Origin: Gautieria morchelliformis
Taxonomy: Eukaryota; Basidiomycota; Agaricomycetes; Gomphales; Gomphaceae
Assembly (NCBI GenBank): GCA_015179125.1
Contig: WHVA01000330.1
Coordinates: 62,001-126,000, forward strand
Length of the DNA stretch: 64,000 nucleotides
Reading direction: 5' to 3'
Below, one piece after another: positions 1-15,913 of the stretch (position 1 is the first letter of the stretch; the number at the start of each line of letters is the position of its first letter). The translations under genes and the position numbers were made by a program. The notes under the pieces were generated by a model, which saw only the letters and a program-made list of their open reading frames with translations, did not search any database and was not told where the DNA came from.

Positions 1-10
1 ATTACCTACC

Positions 11-1382
11 ATGGATAATGAGACACAGGTAGATGCAGATTTCTTCCTGTGCTATACCATACCGAACCGGCTACCCACATTTCAGGATCTAGTGTTATCT
101 TCTCTGCGGGATCTCGAGATGCTCGGACAGGGTATTGACACGTCAGGCATGTTCAGCACTAATGAGTCGCTGGAGGATCTCGCCACACGACACCTGCCTT
201 ACTTGTTGGTGAAATATGTTGCAGCCGAAATGGAGAGCAGAATAAAGACTACGAATCGCGAGGAACGTATGAAGAGGCTTGGGAACAGCCAAGTGCGCTG
301 TCTGACTGGTATTCCTAACGAGATAATGACATTGAACTGTTTTGCCATGAGTAGCGGGACTTGCAATCGTTTCTTCATTGGGTGCACCAATACGACATTA
401 TCTCAGAAGAGCAGCAGAAGCTGTATTTCAGGAAGTTAGCTGGCATCAGAGACCCTGCAAAAAGACGGGAGTTAAAGATCACACAGTTCAAGGCGGAGAA
501 AGAGCTACGTAACAGCCTAGAGGCAAGTCTCGCTTCATCAGGCCAATATGCCCTTTATTTATATGCTATGGATATGTACAGGTAATTTGCGCACGTAAAG
601 GGCGGTCTAGCGTGGATTTAAGTGATCAGTTTGGTTTAGTAGCATCAATGTTACCGCTCCCCGACGCGTCCGAAAGGGGACAGCAGGCTGATGACGACAA
701 CGACGACGACGAGACCCTGCGTGACATATATCTACTCGTTATTCGACTCGTATGGGTACAGGCGCAGTCTCAACTCGAAAGCATGGAGCAGGAGTTGGAG
801 CTACTACATAGCGCTCCGCCGTTAGAATCAGAACAGCCCCAGACAAGAGCCCATGAGGATGAGACATGGAGACTGGATCTCCCCGTTAACACTAACATAG
901 GTGGTTCGGACGGCAAAGGGCCATTAATGGATTCCCGTGGAAGGGTAAGAAACAGATCAGCTTGCGAGTGACGTGATATGGCTCATTAGACAAGCAGCCT
1001 CTCCGCCCCTTCACTATTCTTCCAGCAGGCACATCTTCGGATAGAGTGCGAATGCAGGCGGAAGTGTTTCGACCAGATCACAGACTACCTACTATGACCA
1101 TGGACGAGTATCTCGAAGAAGAGAGGCGTAGAGGCAACATCATCACCGGAGGAGGGTCAGTACGCCACCAACAGGATCGCATTCAGTTAAACAATTGTTT
1201 TTTGCAGACCACAATCCCAACATGCTCCAACTCGCACTGAACAGCTGACGTTGGATTCTGAAATGGATGGTACTGGCGAAAGCGAGCTGAAGGCAGAAGA
1301 AAAGAGACAAGAAGAAGAACGTTGGGCTCGGTACACAGACATACATCCGAAAGGAGAAGGAAATACAATGAATCGAGGATGA
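11..1382 (+). CDS. TAP42: TAP42/alpha4 (IGBP1) family PP2A-associated regulator
   Basis: TAP42-family proteins bind catalytic subunits of type 2A phosphatases and connect them to TORC1 signalling in the cytoplasm. The N-terminus has the family pattern ESLEDLATRHLPYLLVKY. An intron at about 293-354 joins in phase to RDLQSFLHWVHQYD. The helical core continues through KRRELKITQFKAEKEL and ETLRDIYLLVIRLVW, with an acidic low-complexity stretch between. The C-terminal part has the conserved KQPLRPFTILPAGTSSDR and MTMDEYLEEERRRGNIITGGG, and the protein ends in GEGNTMNRG before TGA, matching the usual HRRGEGNRMNRG-type terminus. At least four introns are present. The start at 11 is the first ATG and fits family length, although only 10 bases of upstream sequence are visible. 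The next gene starts 72 bp downstream on the same strand. Confidence 0.93.
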
Positions 1383-1454
1383 CCAATGTGACCATACTTG
1401 GTGATGTACTGTACCTAGGTAGTTGTGTATCGTTGTGTACGCGTCTTCATCGAC

Positions 1455-4400
1455 ATGAAACGAGCAACAGACACTCGCGGTGGGGAAGGTGCTTCGGAGA
1501 GGCCTTCTAAACAACTTCACACAGAACAAGTCTTCTCGACAGTGATGGCTTGCTTCACCGACGAATCTGACGTCAGAGCAAGCGATCTTACCGATAAAAA
1601 AGAACTCCCTGAAGACAGGCATATCTTCGGTCAGATATTCATGCTATGGCCCGTTATTAACAACAAATGTAAAGTGCAACTTAAAACTGGGTCTGACACT
1701 CTGGATCTTGTGTTTGAAGGGCCAAGCGTGCAAAGTCTTGGGTTCATGGTGAAGGACATGGTACGGATCGCGCTAAAGGGTGCAAGAAAGGAGGCCAAGC
1801 CAGCGGGGAGTTCTAGGGCATTGCCCTTCAAGCTCGTTTTCTCCAATGGTGCAATTGTACAACTGCTTGCCTCCCAAAAACGCGAGAAGGATGAAGTAGT
1901 GAATTTGTTTAAAGGTCTTTGTCGTTATGCATCTCCTTCTCGCACTAACCATCTTATGAACTTCCATAGTTATCGAGGAGAGCAAAAGAAGAGCAGACGA
2001 GGAGTGGTTCAACCCTCCCTCTGCAGTGGACCTTCTTCCTGAAACTGCCAACGAAGTTCCGTCCCAAGACAGTGAGGTTAATAAACCTCAGATCCACTTC
2101 CATCACAGCATCGATTCAGTTCCCAGAGATATATCCCTTGATTCGGCTCCCAAAGATACTCCCCTCGAACAACCTCCACGTCATAAGGACAAGCGGGTTA
2201 AGAAACGGGACACGAGGCGTGCTCGGGACTCCAGCAATAGGGCTACTTCGGATACTTCCACGACAGACCCAAAAAATCCGGCCCGATCAGATGTACTGGC
2301 GAAGAAGGCGAAGAAGAAGAAACAGGCGGCGAAACCTAGGAATGCTGAAGCACCTAATACCTCCATCCAACCCGTCCCCATGCCTTCGCCTCCCCGGGAT
2401 CCTGCGCTCGACTTAGTTGCCGGATTCCACTCTAAAAAGGTGTGTCCGACAAAAAAGTGCATCATTACGACCTTTGGTGATTCTGATACCGCCTAGGGAG
2501 GACAATATACCCCTATAGCACAAGCCACTCATGGAATGGCCTGTTCGCTTGTAGGTATTGTGGCGGACGTGGGTGAGACCAAACCAACCCCAACTGGCGG
2601 TGAGCTTATACAACTTCGTCTGGGCCCACGTGCTCCCCGTAGAATGACAATATGGTCATAGAGCGTAGCAAGCGGTTTAATCTTGTCGATCCTTCCTCAT
2701 CCTCTGGAAGTGGAATATCTGTGACCATATTTATTGCGGCACCAGACGAAGAGCTTCTACCCTCTGCGAGGTTGGGTCAGGTCCTATTACTCCGAAATGT
2801 CAAAGTGAGCCCCAGCATTACATTTCTCAGATGACTTTAGCTCGTACAGGTCAAGGACTTTGCTGGAAAACCACAAGGAACATGCTACAAAGATTCATTT
2901 CAATGGTGTGGATATGATCCGGCCCAAGGGAAGCATTTTTACACATCAACAAGGAGTTCATCTTCCCCCCTTGGGCCATCGTCTGTTAGGGGTTCGAACC
3001 ACGATCCTTTCTTCAAGGTTTCTGCAGCCGAACTAGAGTATTTTGTCAAGATTTCTGACTGGTGGAGAGCACTCAATGAAGCTCAGCAACGCAATGTCGT
3101 TGATGATAGCCAGGGAGCTGGTAACATCCACCTCATCTTACAGCCACGTCGTAGCCGTCAAGTGGCCACCATTTCGGAATTTGAAGTGGGTGTATTTGTC
3201 GATTGTGTGATTGAGGTTAGTCAGGTGGGGTTGTGGGGTTAAAGCACACGTCAAGCTCACATTCGCGCATAGCTTCTAGAGGTTTGGAAGGGCGACATAA
3301 ATTCAACTATTTATGTCACAGACTACAGTGAAAACGAACATCTTTACGATCAAATTGATGCACAGAATTATCCCATTGGTCAAAGAACATTAGTTGTCAC
3401 CCTTTGGGATGGGCCACATGCTATGGCGGAAGACTTGGAAGTCAAAAGCTTTTATCTCCTCGAGAACATCAAAGTCAAGGTGGGGAGGACTGGCTACCTC
3501 GAGGGTTCGATAGGATATCAGGACAGGGGAATTCGAAAAATAGGACCAGGATCAACCCAGAAGAACTTCGCTGAACTCCTCCTGTAAGCCATCTGTTGTT
3601 GTACTCAGTGTCCAACCCTGTTGATGCATATATGAACTCAGTCGGAAGAAAGAATATGAAGAAAATCCACACCATTCACGAATTAAATATAACGAAGAAC
3701 ATGCCCAAGTACCGGAACCAATGCAGCAAGGTCATCAAATTACTGTGGCTAAAGAGCCTTCAAGTTCTCGAAGCAGTGCGTCACCAGCCGATATGCCCAA
3801 CATTGCCTAAACCCGTAACAACAGACAGTGCTGTAGAATGTTTGCACACGGACCAAAAATGCAGCTCGATTGCCGAGCTGACGCAGTGCACAAGATGCCC
3901 CAATAGGTTCCGCATTCGAGCTCGAATCATTGAGTACTATCCCCGGGACATTAAAGACTTTGTGAGAGTCGAATGCAATATGTGCCATAGAATGTACGTG
4001 ACCGGGCCATGCATTCAATGTTACGAAATCTTCTCATTGTATATCAGTCTGGATGATCGGTACAACCTGTGTCCAGACTGTGGAGACCTAGCCGACAGCT
4101 CGAGGACTGTGAGATATCAATTTGCGATTCGCGTAGCCGATGAATCAGGAGAACTGAACGTTAGCGTGAGCAACGCGGAAGCGGTGAGTCGGATCGAAAG
4201 TGGGTTGCAGTTGATCTGATGATATATTAGGACCTTTTCTTTGGTGGGCTAAGCGCCAGAGACGCCAGAGATGATACCGAGGCTTTGAAAACGCGACTTT
4301 CGCCGCTGCTTGGTCATTTGTACAAGTGGCATGAAGAATTCGACGACAAGGCCAAGAATGACCCTGGACGATGGTTAGACTTGTGTGTCTACAGCTGGGT

Positions 4401-4464
4401 TCCAGACGTGGATGAGACGTTGCGACTCTACAAGCTTTTCGGATGCCGCCTGTGTAAATTATAA
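1455..4464 (+). CDS. POT1: POT1-like telomere single-strand binding protein
   Basis: POT1 caps the telomeric 3' overhang and regulates telomerase. The Telo_bind OB-fold is visible at about 2530-2900 (LVGIVADVGETKPTPTG, then SVTIFIAAPDEELLPSARLGQVLLLRNVKV). A second OB-fold follows at about 3170-3580 (ATISEFEVGVFVDCVIE, LLEVWKGDINSTIYVTDYS, FYLLENIKVKVGRTGYLEG). The C-terminal part has clustered cysteines typical of the third, zinc-associated OB-fold (CTRCPNRF, CNMC, CIQC, CPDCGD). The last exon starts at 4231 after an intron at 4183-4230 and ends LFGCRLCKL. An extra N-terminal region (about 1590-1910) looks like another beta-rich OB-type domain and is joined to Telo_bind by a basic, Ser/Pro-rich linker. 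ATG 1455 was chosen because the frame has no earlier ATG; only a GTG lies at 1425. Exon joins in the linker are uncertain. Confidence 0.87.
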
Positions 4465-4566
4465 ATACTTATGTATCCAGCTTACGATCGGAAATGGTAG
4501 CCGAGCGCGGAGTCAAACTTACGCTGCATTGCCCCGAAGTTGGTGCGCAGCGGCACCCTGCTCACC

Positions 4567-7442
4567 ATGCATCTTCCACTTCCGCCATGGCTGCCTATAG
4601 GGCTACTTCTCCCTCTCTTTGTTTCTGCACAGGTAATACCCCACACCCCGCAGTATTCTACTCACAATTATTACGTCCTTGAGCATGACCCCTCCAGTCT
4701 CGCTTCCGTGGCTGATGCTGCACACGCACTCGGTGTAGACATAGTTCAACAGGTGGGTGAGCTGCGCGACCACTGGCTAGTGCGCACGCCCAAGTCCGCC
4801 AAACCCGGCCATGATCCAGTACTCTCCAGCCACCGTGCTATCCAAGCTAGAGCTGCCTCATCCCATCACCTCGCGACCCGATCTGTAGAGGCACACCGGG
4901 CACGACATTTATCGTCTTCCATTCGTTCACTCCTTCCTCAGACCGTTCGACAGCGCGTCAAACGAGATGGCTACCTGGCGGCGCGGGCGCCCCCTCCAAT
5001 CCGTCCCACTGCTGACAAGAACAATTCCTCACCATCCATTTCCCCCGCCCATGCACTGGCATCAAGACTGGGAATCGTTGACCCGATCTTTCCAGATCAG
5101 TGGCACTTGGTTAATGAGGAGTTCCCAGAGCACATGATGAATGTGACCCCAGTGTGGGAGGAACTCGGAATCACTGGCAAAGGTGTTTATGTTGCAATGG
5201 TAGACGATGGTGTGGACCACAATCACGATGATATCAAGGATAATTTTGTGAGCATTTGAGGGAACTCTTCTTGAGGGGACTACTGACAATCTTGTTACCA
5301 GTTTGCGGAAGGATCATATGACTTTAACGACCATGAACCTCTGCCAACGCCAAAGTTATTTGACGACCATCACGGGACACGCTGTGCTGGGGAAATATCT
5401 GCTGTTAAAAATGACGTATGTGGTGTAGGTATTGCCTACAATGCAAAGATAGCTGGATTGCGTATACTATCTGGGCCCATCTCTGATGTTGATGAAGCTC
5501 TCGCCCTCAACTACGGCTATCAGAACACGTCAATCTACAGCTGTAGCTGGGGACCGCCAGATGACGGTCTTTCCATGGAAGGCCCTTCCTATCTGATTCA
5601 GAAAGCTGTACTGGAGGGGATACAGAATGGCCGCGGTGGAAAGGGTTCCATATTCGTGTTCGCTAGCGGAAATGGCGCTGCTTCCGGGGACCAGTGTAAC
5701 TTCGACGGATACACGAACAGCATCTTCTCTGTTACTGTTGCGGCGGTCGACCACAGAGGTCTTCATCCCATCTATTCAGAAGCTTGCGCCGCCAACATGG
5801 TCGTGACATACAGTTCTGGCGATGGGAAGAGCATTGTGTGTATATTGTATTTGGCACTATTGCTTAACACCAACACCCATGGTGCATCATTATAGCATAC
5901 CACAGACGTCGGGAAGGGCAAATGCACTTCATCTCACGGAGGCACTTCTGCAGCGGCTCCAATCGCATCAGCGGTGTTCGCGTTAGCACTTGAAGCTCGG
6001 TAGGCGATCTGTGGTGTGAAACGCGACGACAGCTGACACGGAGACTATGTCAGCCCGGATCTAACTTGGAGAGATATTCAACATCTATGCGTTCAGACGG
6101 GATTGAACATAAACCCCGAAGACCCAGACTGGGAGAAAACTGCGGCCGGACGGCCATATAGCTACAAGTACGGCTACGGCAGACTTGATGCTTGGCAATT
6201 CGTAACAGCTGCGAAAACCTGGAGCCTTGTGAAGCCTCAAGCTTGGGTTGAAATGCCCATTTCTGAATTAGGCGGCGGCATGGTTGATTCGAATGAAGCG
6301 ATGTTGGGCGGGCTACCCATCGTGCCTGGGGGCGTCGGAAGCACTATGTCGGTCTCTCACGACTTGCTCCTGGAGCATAATTTCGAGAAGCTGGAGCATG
6401 TTACAGTGACAGTGTGGATTAATCATACGACTCGAGGTGATGTCGAAGTCGAATTGCGAAGTCCGAATGGCATTCGAAGTGTGCTGGCTGGGCGCCGTCA
6501 GCATGATACCGACTCTACCGGATACCCAGGGTGGAGGTTTATGACTATCAAACATTGGTCAGTTAATTCGGTTTCGCCTGGCTTTTCCGTGCCCTAACAG
6601 GAACTTTTAGGGATGAGAATCCAATAGGAAACTGGTCATTACGTGTTTCCGATCAAAATGTCGAAGGGAGGTCTGGTAGACTACTTGGTTGGACTATGAC
6701 TATGTTTGGGTCATCCATTGATGCATCCGCAGCTGTTCCTTATTCCCTGAGCCCCGTCTCTGCGTCACCCGGGAACCCTCTACCACCCGTGTCACCTAAT
6801 GTGACCCAAGGGGGGACCAAGACTCACCCAAAGCCGACTGCACACCTTCCTGGCAGTCATGGGGCGGGGCTAGGGGAGGCCAGCAAGCCTTCATTTGGTC
6901 AAACAGACGACGCTGAAGCACCTTCAATTTCTACGACCCCAGATGAGGGCTACTTCAAGGGGATGTCCCATCTCCTCTCGAACACGACATGGCTTATAGG
7001 CGCGTTCGGGGCAGTGATCTTGTTTAGCATCGGTTGTGGGCTTTTCTTTTGGCGTAGACGAGTTCGCCGGAATAAAAACAAGCCGCAGTACACTAGTATT
7101 GCTCAGGGCGAAGACGTGCCGATGATGGATCATGGCAGTCGCACAGGAACTCGCGGTCCTGATGGGGGGCGAACAAAGGAGCTCTATGACGCGTTTGGTG
7201 AAGATTACGATGAGGACGCGGATGAAGAAACGGGTTTACGAAGACCTATGGATTCCAGCGGTCTCGAATTTCATTCGGGCTTTCTAGAGGACGATGATCC
7301 TCAATCTGCGACAGCGTCGGTACCTTATAAGGACGAGCCAGAGCAAAGCGATCCTCAGGAGCCTTCCGGACGCTCAGGGACGCCTGGAAGTGGCGATGAT
7401 GGGAGCTGGGAACATGCGTCACAGCAAGCGCGCATGGAATAA
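4567..7442 (+). CDS. KEX2: Kexin-like proprotein convertase (KEX2 family)
   Basis: A calcium-dependent subtilisin-like endoprotease that cleaves secretory precursors after dibasic sites in the late Golgi. ATG 4567 begins a signal peptide (MHLPLPPWLPIGLLLPLFVSA), and a propeptide follows. The catalytic triad is intact: Asp in VAMVDDGVD (about 5200), His in DDHHGTRCAGEI (about 5370) and Ser in GGTSAAAPIAS (about 5950), with oxyanion Asn in FASGNG (about 5670). The P/homoB domain runs from about 6250 to 6710 (WVEMPISELGGG, NPIGNWSLRVSDQN). After a Ser/Thr/Pro-rich stalk comes one membrane segment at about 6985-7050 (TTWLIGAFGAVILFSIGCGL) followed by RRRVRR. An acidic cytosolic tail ends at 7442. 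About 890 residues, a normal length for the family. Introns near 5248-5301, 5836-5894, 6000-6050 and 6558-6610. Confidence 0.95.
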
Positions 7443-7602
7443 CGGATGTAACATTCAGTAACTTATATTTTGATTTTGTCATGCACAAGTGTGGGTGAGA
7501 AGCATCTTGGAGATTATAGACCATTCATTACAAGATACGTACGTATACAGGCGTACAACACAAAGCAATACAGCAACAAAACATTTAGGAGGTATAAGGC
7601 TG
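7443..7602. other. Convergent intergenic spacer KEX2/MCM7
   Basis: This 160-bp AT-rich spacer lies between two convergent genes and must hold both 3' ends. I see no gene in it. No clear fungal polyadenylation signal can be assigned by eye. Confidence 0.7.
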
Positions 7603-10336
<2,734 letters not shown>

Positions 10337-10505
10337 CGCAGAGTGACAGAAGTATGTCGCGTTGGGTGGATGTAGAGAAAAGACGCGCCAAGCGCCGCTC
10401 CAATTCCATGTGAATTTCGCTTACCCACCCTTCGCCCAGAAGTAGTGGTACCCATGGCTCGTTCTTCTCACGTTTTACGATCTTTTTAACGCTATTGTGC
10501 ATAAT
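10337..10505. promoter_or_regulatory. Bidirectional promoter MCM7 / DNMT
   Basis: This 169-bp region separates the divergent ATGs of MCM7 (10336, minus) and the DNA methyltransferase (10506, plus). An ACGCG core, as found in MluI cell-cycle boxes of replication genes, is at 10383-10387, inside a GC-rich patch. Assigning it to MBF-type control is inference from family knowledge; no binding data exist here. Confidence 0.45.
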
Positions 10506-13500
10506 ATGACTCCCAATAAGCGCAAGAAGTGCGTTCTTGATGACGACTCACAGACTGAATCCTCAAGAGCACATAAAGCAAAACGATTGAACGAGGTACT
10601 AAAATATCCACGTAAACCAGTGCATGGCCTTATTACCTTTCAGCCACGACAAAGATCGAATTCCATTGACTCGCCGAGTGAATCCGAAGATGCCTTTGCA
10701 GTGGGTCCTAGAAGCGATATACCTAGCAGAACCACAGCCCGTACGCAGTGTAGTACCTCTGCAACACAGCGATAATCTGACACTTTATAAGCCTATACCC
10801 GTTCCTTTTTGCCCTTGAAGTCTCCCCACCGCAGGTCACTCTCTGTCGATTCTGTACCAGACAGCAATCAAAGAGCGAATTCCATTGAGTCGCCGAGTGA
10901 ATCCGAAGATGCCTTTGCAGTGGGTCCTAGAAGCGATATACCTAGCAGAACCACAGCACGTACGCGGTGTAGTACCTCTGCAACACAGCGATAATCTGAC
11001 ACTTTATAAGCCTATACCCGTTCCCTTTTGCCCTTGAAGTCTCCCCACCGCAGGTCACTCTCTGTCGATTCTGTATCAGACAGCAATTTTTCAAATGACG
11101 GTGGTACACGGTATACGCAGGCTTTTAAGCCCTTCCCGATTTTTGAAGGCGTCGTAATAACCCCACATTCGCCCCTCGATATTCCTGGTGTGTAATGACG
11201 TGATTGACGATGCTATAACTGACGTATATACCTGTTCAGCAGATCCAGTTTATACTCCATTCATCGACGAGATACCCGAGACGCGTGATCTTCACATTTC
11301 AGGGGAGACCAAGCCAAACCGCTGGACACTCCCAGTGCGACTCTTGGACCATTTCACAGTCTACGATGAGAATGGGATGTACTTACCTTTCGCTCTAGTC
11401 GCCGCAAGTCTGATATCGAATACCTCACAAAGACAGATTCGTGCCTCCGGACTGGTGTCTCGATGTCTTGAAGATTTGGAAGATAGTGACTCAGATATTT
11501 CAGAGGTGGACACTCAGCCTCTAGTATCTTTGCAACCACTCAAGGACTTCTGGACGGACTACAACACTGGTCAATTGTAAGTCCTGGATGTTACAATTTC
11601 GTAATGAAAAAAAGGCGGAAACAAAGTCCCTGACCACACCATCAATACAGGGATGGCGTCTGGGGTGCACGGACAGTCGGTGTTGCAACTAAGCATGGAT
11701 GGTACATCCTCCGGCAACCCGCACCATTATACACGACGTATTATCAGCCGTTCTGGTCATCCCATCATTTGACGTGGCTCGCGGCCAAAGCCATTCGACA
11801 TGACCATGGTTTGTCGTTTAAAAGTTTTTGCCGACAAATGGAATGTCGGGAAGATGATGAGGCCGTTTTGATATTGGGAAGAAATTTGGTAAAAGAGGAT
11901 ATAACTGCTGATTATGTGGTGTGTGGTGTGGATGCGATGCTGCAGTCCTAGCCTGGCTTGCACGAGCTCACAGGCGATGTTTTTATAGACTCTTTATCTG
12001 AAAGATCAGCTTTCATCTAAAAAAAATGTTCACGATTGCACAAAGTTGCTCAAGTCTCCCCTGCTCCGATACATCGTCCACCGTGCAGATATCATTGGTC
12101 AATCTTTGCATCAGTTTTTGAATCTGGAAGTGTTCGATGGGGCCATTTCAGCCCAACATGTTGCAGAAGAAAGTGTTGTCGTTCCCGACAAGGCACTCAC
12201 TATCACGATGCCATTTGTACACGAGCTCACCACCGGATTGTTCCTGAAATCGTTGCTCAAGGCTGGGAAGACGCTGGACAGCCATGACCGCGGCAATATA
12301 CTTATTCAAGTTCCTGATGTTCCAGATATACTTCATCCGGATCGACCAACTAACATCGACTGGGAACAGCCCGTCAGCGGCTACCCCGATTATTTTAGTA
12401 AAGTTTATTTGGACGGGGAAGCATACATGGTACATTGTATTTCTTAAACACGAGTGTCTGCTTATCTGCTTATTCTAACCTAGGTCGGTGACGTCGTCAT
12501 GGTGCATTTTTTGCCCTTACCTCCTGCTGGATTATTAACGTGTGGCAGGTCAACCCAGGTAAAGACGACCAGACGCATAGGGCGAAGAGTGCTCTAGAGG
12601 CATGTTCACAGTCTCGCAAGAATAAATTTGTCAACAACGTCTGGTATGTCTCCTGGTCACTTCTACTGACTTTAGATCATGTCGTCCCGTTGCATCCCGC
12701 AGGTTTTGTCAAATTATCTACATGTTCAGAAAGACTGCTTCATCTAAGATGCGGACCACTGAGCCAACAGCTCATGTGCAGTGGTATGAGCATGGTTCTA
12801 GGACCATTCTTCAAGAGACCGCGCATCCCTATGGGCTATATAGTCTCGCTGAGTGCACGGACATCCCGCTTGGGTCGATCCTTGGACCTTGTGTTGTACA
12901 ACACCTCAAACCTGGTGACGAGGAACCGAATGATTATCACTGCAGGTACTTGTTTCTTCACACTCAAAGTGCCATCCACAATGCTGACAATGTACATAGC
13001 TTCTTGTGGGATGTTGCTGAAGCCCGCTTTCTTGATCAAGCGATTCTCCAGCAGCCTGGTCATAACCGAGGTCCCCAATGCCCTTGCTGCGCTTTTAACG
13101 ACAGACGCGACCGAGATACAATTCATGAGAGTTTTATTCACTCTGAAACCTCTGGTGAAGTCCAAGGAATCGAGTATCACAAAGATGACTTTGTCTACAT
13201 TGCGGCCAAGCCTGACCAACCATACTTGATTGGACAAATTCGTCGTTTCATTGTCGATCGGGAGCTCACAGTGCAGAACTCCAAAGTGGAATTAACGCTG
13301 CTCGGTAGGTTCGATGATGTTGCCCGTGCTATGGAGGGATCCGGGGCTCGACAGGATGAGGTGAGAAAATTCATGGGAGGGATAGAGTAATTGATGTTCA
13401 ATTCGTGCAGGCCCGGTTATTCTTGACCGAAGAAGTGAAGGCTTTCTCTCTATCTCTTATTGAAGGGAAATGCTTTGTCGGCAGCAAGGACCTAGTGACT

Positions 13501-15913
13501 TCACAAGATTTAGATGACCATTTCTATGTTGACCGATGGGCTTCATCGCTCGGTGTTCGTAGCCTCCAGGATCTTAGCCCTATTGAGCACTCCAAGCTTG
13601 CTGTTTGTAAGTCATGTTTTCGCGCCGCAAAGCAAGAGCAAGAAAATGCTCGAGCCTATAAAACTTGCAATGCGCCTCTTAAGACGATGGAGCTTTTCGC
13701 GGGTGAGTTTACTGTTGAATTTTTTCCAGCTTTGCTTATTGCCGCAATAACGTTGTGCTTATAGGCGCGGGTGGTCTCTCAACCGGACTCGAACAAAGTA
13801 AATATGTCCAGACATTGTGGGCCGTGGAAATCTTGCCTGGTGCAGCAGCCACTTTCCAGTCGGTTTTCTCCTTTCCACGTGTTGCCTGCCGTCTTAGAGT
13901 CCTTTCTAGAGCCAACCATCCAGCAGCCATCGTCTACAACCAGGACACTAACATGTGCCTTCAAAATGCTATAGATGCTCGTGTGGGCAAGCTATGTGAG
14001 CCATTGAGAAGTATCTCTGATGGGAAGGAGCTCCCCCCTATGCCCCAGCGCGGAGACGTTGAACTTATTACTGGTGGATTTCCTTGCCAGTCATTTTCTG
14101 CCATGAATCATCAACGCCATAAGAGCCATGAGGACATCAGGTAGCTTATATTTAGTTTTCTTCAGTGTGCGTGTTGTGCAATATTAATGCATAGGACCAC
14201 GTTGGTGGCAAACATGCTTTCCTATGTCGAATTCTACGAGCCTCGATATGTCCTCATGGAGAATGTAAAGGGCCTCCTTCAACATCACAGCTTGCGCTCT
14301 GGTTCTGAATTGGGTGGCGAAGAAGACGAAGAAGACGAAGAAGACGAAGAAGGCAAGACGGTCAAGATGTCAGTACTGAAGTTCGTGCTGCGAGCATTAC
14401 TTCGTCTTGGGTTTGTCCACCAACCTTGTGCTTCTTTGTGGTCCGTTTCTTTCGTCTGATGCATGAATTGAGCAGCTATCAAACACAGTTCAAAGTGCTG
14501 CAAGGTGAACAAGCCAGTTATACCGGTTGTTCGTTACATTGACCAATTAACGTGGCTGACCAGCCGCGGACTACGGTTCACCACAGCGTAGAGAAAGGGT
14601 CATCTTTTGGGCTGCACGACGTTCCGAACTACTTCCTGAATATCCTTTACCAACACACGTAGCCTCCCAGTTTAGGAATCATGTACTTTCCCTCCCCACG
14701 CACGACAAACTTTATCCTGTCCAGCGCTCCGATCAGAATTGTGCTCCATTCCGTGCTCTCGTTGTGGCAGACGCCATATCTGATTTGGTATGTTCTACAA
14801 CCGGCATACAGTTGGTTATTCATCTCAATCATGGTTCCAGCCCGGATTTGACTGGAAGAACCCTCAAGTTATATGCCCGGAAACTGATTCAGAGGTTGCA
14901 GAGACAAAGCGAAGACGTAAGAAATACTCGGAGCGCTCCGCCGTCTCTTCGCCACTGCGCACACTCGTTGGCTTTCTGGAACCGGTTAGTTATTCCACGT
15001 CTCCTAAAACTAGGTACCAGCGGATGCTTCGGGGCAACAATGAGCAAGTCACCCTTCATTGTTCACGAACTTTCAGTGCGCCCATCGTCGAAAGGTGAAT
15101 ACCGTGCATAAATAACATACACCGACATCTCTCAATTACCATGTACAATCAGAGTATGGCATGCTTGCAGTCACAATGTGAATGGGCCTCACGGTAAGCT
15201 TCCATAGTCATTGCATCAGAGCTAGTATTATGAGCTTAGTTTACCTCCTCGGTACTAGATCTTCCCCATGAACTATGGACCCCGGCGTTACTTAAAGTAT
15301 CCAAAGATACAGTACAGCTTAATACCAAATGGCAGCGTAAGTAATTCTATATACATTGTGATGAATGCCTCGGTAAACCGAATATACAGAGCAATTCAGC
15401 CGACTCAAATGGAAAGAACCGTTCAACACGGCACTCACGAGCTGTCGCCCCTTCAATAAAGGCAGTAAAGTCCTACATCCAACGGTGATGGCACTATTTA
15501 TGACCCGCTTGTGTATTGACTGAACTTGCGTCTGATAGCAAAAGCGGATTATCACAGCCCGGGAATGTGCGCGTTCTCAAGGCTTTCCCGACTCTTATGA
15601 GTTTGTTCAGGACACGAAGGATGAAGATGGTGGACCGGCAGCTTGGGTGAAACTGTTGGATACTGTATGTCCTGCCATTATGTCGCGTGTGCTTTTTGAC
15701 TGGGTTCTTATTTAATTCCAGATACATAAACAAATCGGGAACGCTGTACCTGTTCCACTTGCTCACGCATTAGGGAAATCTTTAGGTAAAGCCCTTGTTG
15801 ACCAGTGGCTACAGGCGGGTACCTGTAACGACCGGGAGGACTGTAAGAACACTGTCGCTGATGACGATTCTGATGGTCAGTCCTCGACACGTCACCATGA
15901 GCACTCAGACTAG
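10506..15913 (+). CDS. DNMT1-type DNA (cytosine-5) methyltransferase
   Basis: Likely a maintenance-type 5mC methyltransferase acting on DNA in the nucleus. A basic Ser-rich N-terminus holds a duplicated exon/intron unit. An RFTS-like segment follows at about 11240-11950 ([20 protein letters not shown], then [20 protein letters not shown]). Two BAH-like modules are at about 12360-13400. The catalytic domain starts near 13680: motif [12 protein letters not shown] across an intron at about 13703-13764, motif [11 protein letters not shown] (PCQ at 14082-14090), motif VI LMENVKG (about 14255), motif [20 protein letters not shown] (about 14565-14615), motif [17 protein letters not shown] and motif [15 protein letters not shown] near 15740. 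All core motifs are intact, so activity is plausible. An acidic Glu/Asp insert follows motif VI. ATG 10506 was chosen because the only earlier in-frame candidate is GTG. Confidence 0.92.
10651..11088 (+). repeat. 219-bp tandem duplication containing an exon and intron of the DNMT gene
   Basis: Two nearly identical 219-bp units run from 10651 to 10869 and from 10870 to 11088, with only a handful of substitutions. Each carries a GTGGGT donor and a 120-nt intron (10701-10820 and 10920-11039) ending CTTGAAG. A 99-nt exon (10821-10919, 33 codons, phase 0 on both sides) lies between them. Reading through both introns as spliced keeps the N-terminal frame open; read unspliced, each copy stops shortly after the donor. 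Confidence 0.88.

Noticed and set aside
1425..1454. Upstream start for POT1 at 1425
   Set aside because: The codon is GTG; ATG 1455 is the first proper start in the frame.
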